The notes under the pieces are model-generated. The model did no database searches, had not been told where the DNA came from, and saw nothing but the letters and a program-made list of their open reading frames with translations. Shown in pieces: positions 9,901 to 18,028 of a stretch of DNA of 64,000 nt. The position numbers and the translations under genes are program-made. The stretch is from Coprococcus ammoniilyticus (GTDB lineage: Bacteria; Bacillota; Clostridia; Lachnospirales; Lachnospiraceae): NCBI RefSeq assembly GCF_025567345.1, contig NZ_JAOQJS010000003.1:361216-425215 (forward strand), read 5' to 3'. The first letter of the stretch is position 1. Every line of letters starts with the position of its first letter.

Positions 9901-11517
9901 TACGGAAGTTGATGTAACGATCTCCTCACGGATCGCATCAATCGGAGGATTCGTTACCTGAGCAAATAACTGTTTGAAATAGTTAAACAATGGCTTGTCA
10001 CTGTTTGAAAGTACAGCAAGCGGAGTATCCGTTCCCATTGCGCTGATCGCTTCTGCACCTTTTTCAGCCATTGGATAGATCGTATTCTTAAAGTCCTCAA
10101 ATGTATAACCAAATGCTTTCTGAAGCTTTGCCCGTTCTTCATCGGTATATTCCTCTACACGGATGTTCGGGATCTTCAGGTCATTTAACTTGACCAGATT
10201 ACTGTCGAGCCATTCACCATATGGTTTTGCTTTTGCATATTTTTCTTTGATCTCATCATCAGAGATCAGACGGCCGTTTACCGTATCAACTAAAAGCATA
10301 CGTCCCGGTCTTAAACGATCCTTCTTAACGATCTTTGACGGATCGACCTCTAATACACCAACCTCTGAGGAAAGGATCAGGTAATCATCATCTGTTATAT
10401 AATATCTGGAAGGTCTGAGTCCGTTACGGTCGAGCACTGCACCCATGATATCTCCGTCTGTGAACAGGATCGATGCAGGTCCGTCCCAAGGTTCCATCAT
10501 AGTTGCATAATACTGATAGAAGTCCTTTTTCTCCTGACTCATAAATCGGTCATTCTCCCAAGGCTCCGGAATGGTGATCATAACGGCAAGTGGAAGTGGA
10601 ATGCCATTTAATACCAGGAACTCCAAACAGTTATCCAATCTTGCGGAATCGGAACCATTTGGATCAAGTACCGGCATAACCTTGTACATCTCATCCTGCA
10701 TGATCGTGGATTCCATTGTCTCTTCTCTGGCGATCATCTTATCTTCATTTCCACGGATCGTATTGATCTCACCATTGTGACAAAGATAACGGTATGGATG
10801 TGCACGAAGCCAGCTAGGCGTTGTATTCGTTGAGAATCTTGAATGTACAAGTCCGATTGCTGATTCATAATCCGGATCCTGAAGGTCGTTATAGAACTTA
10901 CGAAGCTCTCCAACTAAGAACATACCTTTATATACGATCGTCTTGCTGGAAAGTGATGGCACATAGGTATCATCGTTACTTTCTTCAAATATTCTTCTGA
11001 CAAAATACAGCTTCCGGTCAAAATCAAGTCCTGCTTTTACGGTTGCCGGTCTCTTGATAAACGCCTGCATGATACATGGCATAACATCAATAGCTTTCTT
11101 ACCGAGGATACCCGGAGTCGTCGGAACCATTCTCCAGCATAAAAACTCCAGTCCTTCTTTCTCGACAATAACCTCAAACATCTTCATTGCCTGTTTTCTT
11201 GACAATTCATCCTGTGGAAAGAAAAACATACCAACACCATAATCCCGTTCCTTACCCAGATCATATCCAAGTTCTGCAACGGTTTTTCTGAAAAATTTGT
11301 GTGAGATCTGAAGAAGGATACCTACACCGTCACCGGTTTTTCCTTCTGCATCTTTTCCTGCTCTGTGTTCCAGATTTTCAACAATCTTTAACGCATTATT
11401 TACGGTCTCATGTGTCTTAATGCCCTTGATATTCACAACGGCACCGATACCACAGTTATCATGTTCATATTCTTCACGGTATAACCCTGGATTTGCTACG
11501 TTTCTGTTATCTTCCAT
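6970..11517 (-). CDS. gltB: Glutamate synthase large subunit
   Basis: This is a 1515-residue glutamate synthase alpha chain. A class-II glutaminase domain comes first: EHDNCGIGAV shows the catalytic Cys22, preceded by a propeptide that must be removed. The central and FMN-binding synthase domain follows (around GEGGESIDRL and GQGAKPGEGGHLPG-like sequence). The 3Fe-4S cysteines are CVMMRVCNLDTCPVG. The C-terminal GXGXG repeat beta-helix is visible as GGKVVVLGRTGKNFAAGMSGG. I chose the ATG at 11517 (MEDNRN), because AAAGGAAA lies directly before it and the in-frame codon further up is only TTG. It partners gltD and, with glnA at 58-59 kb, completes the GS-GOGAT route. Confidence 0.97.
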   Translation of the reverse strand: MEDNRNVANPGLYREEYEHDNCGIGAVVNIKGIKTHETVNNALKIVENLEHRAGKDAEGKTGDGVGILLQISHKFFRKTVAELGYDLGKERDYGVGMFFFPQDELSRKQAMKMFEVIVEKEGLEFLCWRMVPTTPGILGKKAIDVMPCIMQAFIKRPATVKAGLDFDRKLYFVRRIFEESNDDTYVPSLSSKTIVYKGMFLVGELRKFYNDLQDPDYESAIGLVHSRFSTNTTPSWLRAHPYRYLCHNGEINTIRGNEDKMIAREETMESTIMQDEMYKVMPVLDPNGSDSARLDNCLEFLVLNGIPLPLAVMITIPEPWENDRFMSQEKKDFYQYYATMMEPWDGPASILFTDGDIMGAVLDRNGLRPSRYYITDDDYLILSSEVGVLEVDPSKIVKKDRLRPGRMLLVDTVNGRLISDDEIKEKYAKAKPYGEWLDSNLVKLNDLKIPNIRVEEYTDEERAKLQKAFGYTFEDFKNTIYPMAEKGAEAISAMGTDTPLAVLSNSDKPLFNYFKQLFAQVTNPPIDAIREEIVTSTSVYLGKDGNILEEKPENCHVLKIHNPILTNTDILKIKNMKVEGLKVGVLPILYYKNTSLEKALDRLFVEADKLYRDGVNILILSDRGVDETHVAIPSLLAVSAMQKHLVRTKKRTSVAIILESADPRNVHHFATLLGYGACAVNPYLAIETIKQMVDSHLLNKDFNAAVDDYNAAIMHGIVKIASKMGVSTIQSYMGSQIFECIGLSKEVVDKYFTNTVSCVGGSGIKEIEKTVDALHSSAFDPLGLDTNLALTSIGAHKFRSGKEEHLYNPQTIYLLQQATRRGDYSLFKQYTACLEDETKPFHLRGLMEFKYAENPIPLEEVEPVESIVKRFKTGAMSYGSISQEAHECMAIAMNTIGGKSNSGEGGESIDRLTIGKDGKNRCSAIKQVASGRFGVTSRYLVSAKEIQIKMAQGAKPGEGGHLPGGKVYPWIAKTRLSTPGVSLISPPPHHDIYSIEDLAQLIYDCKNANRDARISVKLVSEAGVGTVAAGVAKAGAQVILISGYDGGTGAAPNNSIHYAGLPWELGLAETHQTLIRNDLRNKVILETDGKLMTGRDVAIAAMLGAEEFGFATAPLVTMGCVMMRVCNLDTCPVGIATQNPELRKRFKGKPEYVINFMKFIAEELREYMSKLGVRTVDELVGRSDLLYAGKGAEDRNVDLSLIINNPYIDAPQNKIKYNEKHPYDFQLEKTIDMRVLLKKLGPALEKGQKKSIEIDVVNTDRSVGTIFGSEITKRYGDTLEDDSYLVKCNGAGGQSFGAFVPKGLTLELVGDSNDYFGKGLSGGKLIVYPPRSAKFVHEDNIIIGNVALYGATSGKAYINGVAGERFAVRNSGATAVVEGVGDHGCEYMTGGKVVVLGRTGKNFAAGMSGGIAYVLDMENDLYKRLNKEMIHVEAVSDKYEIGELKQMIMDHVNYTNSEIGKRILDKFNEYLPKFKKIIPKDYEKMMNTIVAMEEKGLTSEQATIEAFYKIKNGGK

Positions 11518-11621
11518 GCTCGTTTTCCTTTCCAACTTATTGTCAGTGCCTGTTGAGATCCTACTGCCCGATTATCTGATAGTATTTCTCAAATACAGCT
11601 CTGTGCTTTTTATGATTTGTA

Positions 11622-11650
11622 ATCATACTATCTTTTTTTCCGTTTGTAAA
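11622..11650 (-). promoter_or_regulatory. Promoter of gltBD
   Basis: TTTACA (11645-11650) and TATGAT (11622-11627) are 17 bases apart on the minus strand, giving a leader of about 100 nt. A perfect 10-bp palindrome, GTTTGCAAAC, lies at 11678-11687, about 28 bases upstream of the -35 box. It is a possible regulator site; which protein would bind it is unknown. Confidence 0.65.
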
Positions 11651-11735
11651 TAACTTTTTTCGTCAAATTGTCAGATAGTTTGCAAACTTAATTTTTTAAA
11701 GTATTTTGTATTTACAAATCACTATATTTATATAT

Positions 11736-11785
11736 TAAAAAATACAATTCAAGTGATTTCATTCCCATGAATTGTATTTTTACTC
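11736..11785 (-). terminator. Terminator behind the GH3 gene
   Basis: A perfect 14-bp stem pairs 11738-11751 with 11768-11781 (AAAAATACAATTCA and its complement), with A/T runs on both sides. It separates the GH3 gene from the gltBD promoter region. Confidence 0.8.
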
Positions 11786-11840
11786 ATAATTTTCTTTTTG
11801 ATGTTTTCATCGTTTTCTATCATATTTTTGAATTGTGTTA

Positions 11841-13133
11841 CTATTGTTTCTTAATTTTACGATCTATCTGGATTCCATTTACCTGTTTTGCCATCAGTAT
11901 CCGTTCCACGCTTTCATCGATCCGCTTCTCAGTCAGTTCTCCCTTGTCTGACGCAGTCAGAATCCCTTCAACCGTTTCCCCAAGATCTTCCGGTTCAAGG
12001 ATCAGATCCACACCTGCCCGGATTGCCAGCACCGCAGCTTCTCCCGGTTCATAATGATCCGTGATTGCTTCCATCTGAAAGGAGTCTGTGATGATCAATC
12101 CATGAAAGGCCAGCTCGTTTCGCAGACAGCCTGTAACCAGTGTTTCCGAGAGATCCGCCGGCTGATCTGATATGTCAGGTACTACCAGATGTCCGATCAT
12201 AACACAATCGGCCCCTGCCCGGATTCCTGCCCGAAACGGAACAAACTCCTGCGTTTCCAGTTCTTTCAGCGTTGCCCTTACATACGCCGTTCCATAATGG
12301 GAATCCTCAACGGTATCCCCGTGTCCCGGAAAATGCTTCAGGGTACACATCACGCCGCCGGCATGAAAGCCCTCCACTGCATACGGAATCAGCTCCGCCG
12401 CCTGTTCATAATCATCACTGTATGCCCGTTTTCCGATCACGGTATTCTTAGGATTCGACCACACATCAGCCACCGGTGCAAAATCCAGATTAAACCCATA
12501 ATATGCCAGATTGCTCCCAAGCTCCCTCGCATTTTCAAATGCCGTATCCGTACCATCATCCTTATATTCATACATCGGATCGATCGTCCCGCCTTCCCGG
12601 TTTCCGAGGTTCGACAGTACCCGGCTGACCTTTCCGCCTTCTTCATCAACCGCAAGGAATAATGCGATCTCCGATTGCTTCTGCAAATTTTTAAGCAGTT
12701 TCTTTAATTGCTTTTTGTTTTCGATATTTCTGGACTTTAGCATGATCCCGCCTACCGGATAGTCTGCAAGTGCCTGCTTCATTTCCGCATCCACTTTTGT
12801 GACATCATGTGTTGTAACCAGATTTTCCGGATCGGCAATGATCATCTGGCACACCTTCTCCCGCAGTGTCATCGTAGATATGTACTGTTTTACCATAGCT
12901 GCCTGCTCCAGCTTACCTTCTGTTTCCAGTTCCCACTCTGACAGGATATAACTTTCTCTTCCACGAAACGGAATGATCTCTGTTTTTTCATCCGGACACT
13001 CTGCCGCATATACATGGGTGATTCCATCCTGCCCTGCCATATTCAGTTGTTGGTTACCATTTCCAGTCCCAAATCCTGCTGTCAGAACAACAGTCAGGAT
13101 ACCGGCTATCCACCATCGTTTTCTCATATGCAT
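11841..13133 (-). CDS. nagZ: Glycoside hydrolase family 3, beta-N-acetylhexosaminidase-like, secreted
   Basis: A protein of about 430 residues with an N-terminal membrane/signal segment (RKRWWIAGILTVVLTAGFG). The GH3 catalytic domain shows the NagZ-type signature KHFPGHGDTVEDSHYG, with the His/Asp dyad on the mobile loop, and the nucleophile Asp in ITDSFQMEAI. The likely role is removing N-acetylglucosamine from muropeptides or other beta-linked hexosamines outside the membrane. A longer frame opens at 13181, but that ATG lies inside the loop of the terminator of the upstream gene. I therefore start at 13133; the ATG at 13127 is equally possible. The purine-rich stretch before both is a weak ribosome site. 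Confidence 0.85.
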   Translation of the reverse strand: MHMRKRWWIAGILTVVLTAGFGTGNGNQQLNMAGQDGITHVYAAECPDEKTEIIPFRGRESYILSEWELETEGKLEQAAMVKQYISTMTLREKVCQMIIADPENLVTTHDVTKVDAEMKQALADYPVGGIMLKSRNIENKKQLKKLLKNLQKQSEIALFLAVDEEGGKVSRVLSNLGNREGGTIDPMYEYKDDGTDTAFENARELGSNLAYYGFNLDFAPVADVWSNPKNTVIGKRAYSDDYEQAAELIPYAVEGFHAGGVMCTLKHFPGHGDTVEDSHYGTAYVRATLKELETQEFVPFRAGIRAGADCVMIGHLVVPDISDQPADLSETLVTGCLRNELAFHGLIITDSFQMEAITDHYEPGEAAVLAIRAGVDLILEPEDLGETVEGILTASDKGELTEKRIDESVERILMAKQVNGIQIDRKIKKQ

Positions 13134-13154
13134 GATACCTGTCTTTCTTCGTTC

Positions 13155-13203
13155 TTGTGAAAAAGAACCTGAAAACCGCATCGGATACAGTTCTCAGGTT
13201 CTC
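13155..13203 (-). terminator. Terminator of the LCP gene, overlapping the upstream extension of the GH3 frame
   Basis: On the minus strand GAACCTGAGAAC (13190-13201) pairs with GTTTTCAGGTTC (13165-13176, one G-U pair). A TTTTT run at 13160-13164 follows. It stands 34 bases after the LCP stop codon. Confidence 0.8.
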
Positions 13204-13234
13204 TGTCTGAATCTATTTACCCGGCATCTGCCGA

Positions 13235-15046
13235 CTATTCATTTTCTATCATACCCTCCGGAGGTGTTGTGATCGTCTTCACATCCGATGAATCTTCTTC
13301 TGTGCCGTTTCCGGTTTCTGAGGCAGACTCCGTCACTTCACTGACTGCCTGCTCGATATCAATGCTGCCTGCTGATGCCACGCCGGTTTCATCAGCGATT
13401 GTTTTGCTGATCGCAGCCGCCGTTGTCGATACCGAATATCCACTGTCTCCATACAGCCATGCATGAAGTGCTGTTACATTTGCCGCCATATCTGCAGGCA
13501 CGATCACGCTGCCCTTATCCTCAAGGGATGCGAAGCTGTAGGCGAATGGGAAGCCCGTATTGCCTGTGATCTTGTAGGAAGCAGCATCCTTCACAAATTT
13601 CTCCGCCTCTGTCTTTGTAAGACTGGTAGAGATACAGCTAAAGGATACATCCAGCAGATTACGGATCGTATCGCTTCCTGCATTTCCAAGCTTGCTGATC
13701 AGCTCTAACAGAACGATTCTCTGTCGTTCGGTTCTGGTAATATCACCCTTTGCATTGCTCCGGATCCTGGTATAGGCTACTGCCTGCTGACCATTCAGGA
13801 GCTGTTTCCCCGCAGAATGAACACCATTGGAGTATTCTCCTGATATTGCGATCTGTTCTGCCAGATTCTTATTCAGGCTGTTGACTTCTTCCTCTTCAAT
13901 CGTTATCTCCACACCACCAAGTGCATTGATGATGCTTGACATCGCATTAAAATCTACCGTTATATAATCTGTGATCTTCAGATCCAGATTCGTGTTCAGT
14001 GTGTTAATGGACATTAATGCTCCGCCCAACTGATATGCGTAATTTACCTTCTGTGTAACCGGTGTCTCACCCTGGAGCTCAAACAATGTATCTCTGTACA
14101 CGGATACCAGCTTTACTTCCTTTGTGTCATTATTGATACTGACAAGAAGGATCGTATCACTGTTGGTTCCTGTATTCAGGTTGGCGTCTCTGGAATCCAC
14201 ACCATACAATGCGATCGTTGTATATCCTTTCGTCGCATCTTCCACGCCATCATTCACTGTCAGGTCTGATTCCGCAATCGGACGGATATCCATCTGGTTA
14301 TATTTGTATGATTTGTTTGCTCCAATATAACTTATCGTCAGCACGATAAAGACAATCAAAAGGACAACTCCAACAATCAGCCAACGATTAACAACCGATA
14401 CAGTTCCAGATTGTTTCCGTTCCCTGTCCTTATCCTCTTTCTCTTCCTGTTCCTTTTTCAGATTCTGAAATGCCCGGCCAGCGCCAAACAATATATTCTG
14501 AAGATTCTCCTTGGCTGCTGATGTGCGTCCGCCATCTTCTTCCATAAAATCATCCGAAGAGTCATCATCATAATCAGGTTCTTCCGGTTCCGGCTCTTCT
14601 GTCAGTTCCAAAGTCTCTTCTTTGTCAAGTCCTGCATTCTTTCTTGCCAGCCGTTTCCGTTCCCGTTCTGCAGCAGCTTCAATATCATTTTTCTTTTCAG
14701 CTTTCTTTTCGATTTTCTTCTCTTCTTTTTTGTTTTCTTCCTTTTTTTCCGGTTTCTTTGATACGCCGACTTCCTGTAATACAGATTCCAGCTTGTCCGC
14801 ATACTCTTTATACGATTCCGACACCGGTTCCGGCGCTCTCTGTGTATCTTCCTTCTCCGATGTCTCCGACTGCTCCTGTATCTCATTCATACCCGCAGGA
14901 GCCTCCATTTCCTCTGTATCTGCACTTCCATTGATGATCGCATCGATCCGGTCATCATCGTCAGTCGTCATTTCCTTATTCCGTTGTAACAGTCTGTCCC
15001 GATATTCGGATAGACGTTGATCGAATTGTGTAGTCTTCTTATCCAT
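13235..15046 (-). CDS. LytR-CpsA-Psr (LCP) family wall glycopolymer transferase
   Basis: A 603-residue membrane protein. LCP enzymes move undecaprenyl-linked polymers such as teichoic acid or capsule onto peptidoglycan. An unusually long charged cytoplasmic N-terminus (about 1-220) includes a Lys/Glu-rich coiled stretch at 98-120 and an acidic patch at 145-172. One transmembrane helix lies at about 222-242. The extracellular LCP domain follows at about 270-460: ALYGVDSRD, NSDTILLVSIN, VYRDTLFEL, and the late arginine motif AYTRIRSNAKGDITRTERQR. A Ser/Glu-rich tail ends the protein. The start has GAGAGGATG about 11 bases upstream. It is divergent from argG. Confidence 0.92.
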   Translation of the reverse strand: MDKKTTQFDQRLSEYRDRLLQRNKEMTTDDDDRIDAIINGSADTEEMEAPAGMNEIQEQSETSEKEDTQRAPEPVSESYKEYADKLESVLQEVGVSKKPEKKEENKKEEKKIEKKAEKKNDIEAAAERERKRLARKNAGLDKEETLELTEEPEPEEPDYDDDSSDDFMEEDGGRTSAAKENLQNILFGAGRAFQNLKKEQEEKEDKDRERKQSGTVSVVNRWLIVGVVLLIVFIVLTISYIGANKSYKYNQMDIRPIAESDLTVNDGVEDATKGYTTIALYGVDSRDANLNTGTNSDTILLVSINNDTKEVKLVSVYRDTLFELQGETPVTQKVNYAYQLGGALMSINTLNTNLDLKITDYITVDFNAMSSIINALGGVEITIEEEEVNSLNKNLAEQIAISGEYSNGVHSAGKQLLNGQQAVAYTRIRSNAKGDITRTERQRIVLLELISKLGNAGSDTIRNLLDVSFSCISTSLTKTEAEKFVKDAASYKITGNTGFPFAYSFASLEDKGSVIVPADMAANVTALHAWLYGDSGYSVSTTAAAISKTIADETGVASAGSIDIEQAVSEVTESASETGNGTEEDSSDVKTITTPPEGMIENE

Positions 15047-15176
15047 ATAAATAAAGACATCCTCTCTGCAACTTATTTTACGACATTATTATTTATATGA
15101 TACAATAAAAAAGTACAATTTACAACCAATATTCCTTTCAAAGTACGATTTTCAGACCAGCATTTTCCAAAAATAC

Positions 15177-15205
15177 TTGCATAATATTCATTACCGTTAT
15201 ATATT
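15177..15205 (+). promoter_or_regulatory. Candidate argG promoter
   Basis: TTGCAT (15177-15182) is followed after 17 bases by TATATT (15200-15205), about 40 bases before the argG ATG. The AT-rich surroundings also contain TGCATAATATTCAT, which resembles an ARG-box half. That is too loose to call an ArgR operator. Confidence 0.5.
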
Positions 15206-15247
15206 TATTTGCAGGTAAAACTTTATGAATTTAAGGAGGATTTAGAA

Positions 15248-16474
15248 ATGGCAAAAGACAAAGTTGTTCTTGCATACTCAGGCGGTCTTGATACAACAGC
15301 TATCATCCCTTGGTTAAAAGAAACTTATGATTACGATGTTATCTGCGCCTGCATCGACGTAGGACAGGAAAGTGAGCTGGAAGGACTGGATGAAAGAGCA
15401 AAATATTCAGGAGCTTCCAAGTTATACATTCTGGATGTTGTTGATGAATTATGTGATGAATACATCATGCCAACTGTTCAGGCAGATGCTGTATATGAGA
15501 ATAAATATTTACTCGGTACTTCTTTCGCAAGACCTCTGATCGCTAAGAAATTAGTTGAGGTTGCTCGTAAGGAAGGCGCTGTTGCGATCTGTCACGGCGC
15601 AACAGGAAAAGGAAATGACCAGTTAAGATTTGAGCTTTCAATTAAGGCTCTTGCTCCTGACATCAAGGTTATCGCTGTATGGAGACAGCCGGAATGGAAG
15701 CTGGATTCCCGTGATGCGGAGATCGCATACTGTCAGGCACATGGTATTAATCTTCCATTTGATGCTGCTCATTCTTACAGCCGTGACCGTAATATCTGGC
15801 ACATCAGCCATGAAGGTCTGGAACTGGAGAATCCTGCAAACGAACCAAACTACGATGATCTTCTGGTTCTCGGTGTTACCCCTGAAAAGGCACCGGATGA
15901 GGATGAATATCTGACACTTGATTTTGAAAAGGGTATCCCAACTGCTATTAATGGTACAAAGATGAAAGTTTCTGATATCATTCGTGAATTAAACCGTTTA
16001 GGCGGCAAACATGGTATCGGTATTATCGATATCGTTGAGAACCGTGTTGTCGGCATGAAGTCCCGTGGTGTTTATGAGACTCCCGGCGGAACAATTCTGA
16101 TGGAAGCTCACAAGCAGTTAGAGGAGCTGACTCTGGATCGTGAAACACTTGCATACAAGAAGCTCGTAGCAACCAAGTTTGCCGATCTTGTATACGAAGG
16201 AAAGTGGTTCTGCCCTCTTCGTGAAGCTCTTCAGGCATTTGTTGAAAAGACACAGGAGACAGTTACCGGTCAGGTTAAGATGAGACTGTACAAGGGAAAT
16301 ATCATCAAAGCCGGAACAACTTCTCCATATTCTCTGTATTCTGAGAGTCTTGCAAGCTTCACTACCGGTGAGCTGTACGACCATAAGGATGCAACCGGAT
16401 TCATCAACCTGTTCGGCCTGTCCATGAAAGTCCGCGCAATGATGAACGAGAAGAACAAAAACAACGACAAATAA
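15248..16474 (+). CDS. argG: Argininosuccinate synthase
   Basis: A 408-residue cytoplasmic enzyme joining citrulline and aspartate with ATP in arginine synthesis. The N-terminal P-loop of the PP-ATPase fold is LAYSGGLDTTAIIPWL. Other family blocks are CHGATGKGNDQLRFE and the citrulline/aspartate site region YSRDRNIWHISHEG. The start is the ATG at 15248 because AAGGAGGA stands at 15234-15241; an ATG 39 bases earlier has no such site. It stands alone, with no argH within view. The last codons and the stop lie in the left arm of the large inverted repeat described at 16463. Confidence 0.97.
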   Translation: MAKDKVVLAYSGGLDTTAIIPWLKETYDYDVICACIDVGQESELEGLDERAKYSGASKLYILDVVDELCDEYIMPTVQADAVYENKYLLGTSFARPLIAKKLVEVARKEGAVAICHGATGKGNDQLRFELSIKALAPDIKVIAVWRQPEWKLDSRDAEIAYCQAHGINLPFDAAHSYSRDRNIWHISHEGLELENPANEPNYDDLLVLGVTPEKAPDEDEYLTLDFEKGIPTAINGTKMKVSDIIRELNRLGGKHGIGIIDIVENRVVGMKSRGVYETPGGTILMEAHKQLEELTLDRETLAYKKLVATKFADLVYEGKWFCPLREALQAFVEKTQETVTGQVKMRLYKGNIIKAGTTSPYSLYSESLASFTTGELYDHKDATGFINLFGLSMKVRAMMNEKNKNNDK

Positions 16475-16827
16475 TTTTTAGGACGAAAAATTCCATAAAT
16501 GATAAACTACCGTGCAACATCACACCACACACAAGGTATTACGCAAGGTTATATCCTAAATGATTAAATAAAAATGGAAGATGCATTACATATTATTCTG
16601 CAAGTCGTTTGCACTCTATTTCAACGCAACGGTGCTAAGCTCCTCGCCTATGGCGATTCACTAAGAACCGGCGTTGAAAAAGGCTTGCTTCATAACAGTA
16701 ATGCATCTTCCATTTTGTCTCAATAATCAAACAACCTTGCTACATACCAGTGTGGAATATGATTGTTGCACGGTAGTTTTTTCATCTACGGAATTTTTTC
16801 TGTTTTAAATAAAAATTGCTTGTCGTT
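16463..16827. repeat. Giant nested inverted repeat between convergent argG and ABC permease genes
   Basis: The 399-base gap holds no gene but folds as one long, bulged hairpin of about 365 nt. Nested arms: AACGACAA (16463-16470) with 16820-16827; AAAAATTCC (16486-16494) with GGAATTTTT further right; AAACTACCGTGCAACAT near 16504 with TGTTGCACGGTAGTTT; AAAATGGAAGATGCATTAC (16571-16589) with GTAATGCATCTTCCATTTT; and an inner TTTCAACGC/GCGTTGAAA stem. The tip contains GTGCTAAGCTCCTCGCC, close to the tip of the repeats at 27.5 and 41.1 kb. The argG stop codon is inside the left arm. Its position suggests a bidirectional transcription stop or mRNA-stabilising structure. No transposase or target-site duplication is seen. 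Confidence 0.75.
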
Positions 16828-16873
16828 TTATTCTAAAAATAGGAATTAGATATATGGGCTTAATTTTTTCTTT

Positions 16874-18028
16874 TCACGCCACCAAACGGTGGTTTTTTGC
16901 ACGGTCGACCACGATTGCGATCGTGATGATGGCGGCTGAAAAGAGCAGCTCGATCCCCATATATACAAATGCTTCCGATGGTATCTTCGCCTCATAGTCC
17001 AGAAGATCAACGACTCTGACATACCAGTAAGCCGGAAGAAAATGCGCCAGCTTAATGACTCCTGCTCCGAGAAATTCCACTGGAACAAAGATGCCGGACA
17101 GGAATGCCATACCAAGAGACACTATATTGCCGATCATACTGAAACCTTCCTCGTTTCGGACAATCTTACTTGCAAGAAATGCAAGTGCCATGGCTACAAA
17201 CATGTAGCAGACCATATTTAGCAGATTCCCAAGTCCTGCTACCGTAAACATTTCTTTTCTGAATACAAGGCATCCTCCAACTGCAAATACTGCGCATCCA
17301 AGAAATCCCGTCACGATTGTTCCGAGAAGAATCTCTTTTGTCATATTGGAATATTTATATGCCGAGCTTGCGACCCGTTCTCTTAATTCTTTTTTGTCGT
17401 AAACGATCAATACCGGACTTACACCCTCGATCATCATAACCACAAGTATCCATCCCAGATAACTGAAAAATGTGTATCTCGTACTATGTTTTCCGCCATG
17501 GTCTTCCGTTGTCATCGTTACGTTCGTTCTAGTCTGAAACAATTCATCCACCTGAGCTGCTGCCTCTGCCCGATCATATCCGGCTGCAAAATATGCATTC
17601 AGATAAGAGATATATTTATTTACATCTGATTCAAACAGTTCCACCTTGCTCCGGTTCGGAATTGCAACGATCTCGATATAATCGGACAGATCTTCCTTAT
17701 CCAGATGATCCGCATAACCTTTTTTAATGCGGACGATACAGTCTGTATCCCGGTTAAACAAACTGTCCTGCATCGCTTCCGTCGTATCTGTTTTTAATTC
17801 AGCATGTTTATGTGCATGATCCAGATACGAAAACAGTTCTTCACTTTCTTCCGTATGATCATAATCGAACCAGGCAAATTTACACTTCATGCTTTTATAT
17901 TCATCTTCTGTTTTACCGGAATTCGGCAATATAAATCCAAATATAATGCCTGCAAAGATCCCAATATACATCAACATTGAGCCTTTTTTCTTATTTAAGA
18001 TTTTAAAATAGGATTTAAACACTTGCAT
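16874..18028 (-). CDS. ABC-2 type transporter permease (second subunit)
   Basis: A 384-residue membrane protein. One helix lies near the N-terminus (MLMYIGIFAGIIFGFILP), then a soluble extracytoplasmic region of about 150 residues, then about five helices clustered from residue 190 to the end. This is the ABC2_membrane_3 type architecture of exporters. The start has GGAGGAA before it and overlaps the end of the preceding permease gene by 14 bases, indicating translational coupling. The substrate is not predictable; such pairs export drugs, peptides or lipids. It is the last gene of the ATPase-permease-permease operon. Confidence 0.88.
   Translation of the reverse strand: MQVFKSYFKILNKKKGSMLMYIGIFAGIIFGFILPNSGKTEDEYKSMKCKFAWFDYDHTEESEELFSYLDHAHKHAELKTDTTEAMQDSLFNRDTDCIVRIKKGYADHLDKEDLSDYIEIVAIPNRSKVELFESDVNKYISYLNAYFAAGYDRAEAAAQVDELFQTRTNVTMTTEDHGGKHSTRYTFFSYLGWILVVMMIEGVSPVLIVYDKKELRERVASSAYKYSNMTKEILLGTIVTGFLGCAVFAVGGCLVFRKEMFTVAGLGNLLNMVCYMFVAMALAFLASKIVRNEEGFSMIGNIVSLGMAFLSGIFVPVEFLGAGVIKLAHFLPAYWYVRVVDLLDYEAKIPSEAFVYMGIELLFSAAIITIAIVVDRAKNHRLVA

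Noticed and set aside
14602..15020. Overlapping frames opposite the LCP gene
   Set aside because: Shadows of the Lys/Glu-rich codons; they translate to Ser/Phe or Arg runs with no start signals.
15120..15247. ArgR operator upstream of argG
   Set aside because: Only loose AT-rich resemblance; no pair of ARG boxes can be defined.
16463..16827. Insertion sequence or group II intron
   Set aside because: No transposase or reverse-transcriptase frame, no target duplication visible; the pairing structure itself is the feature.
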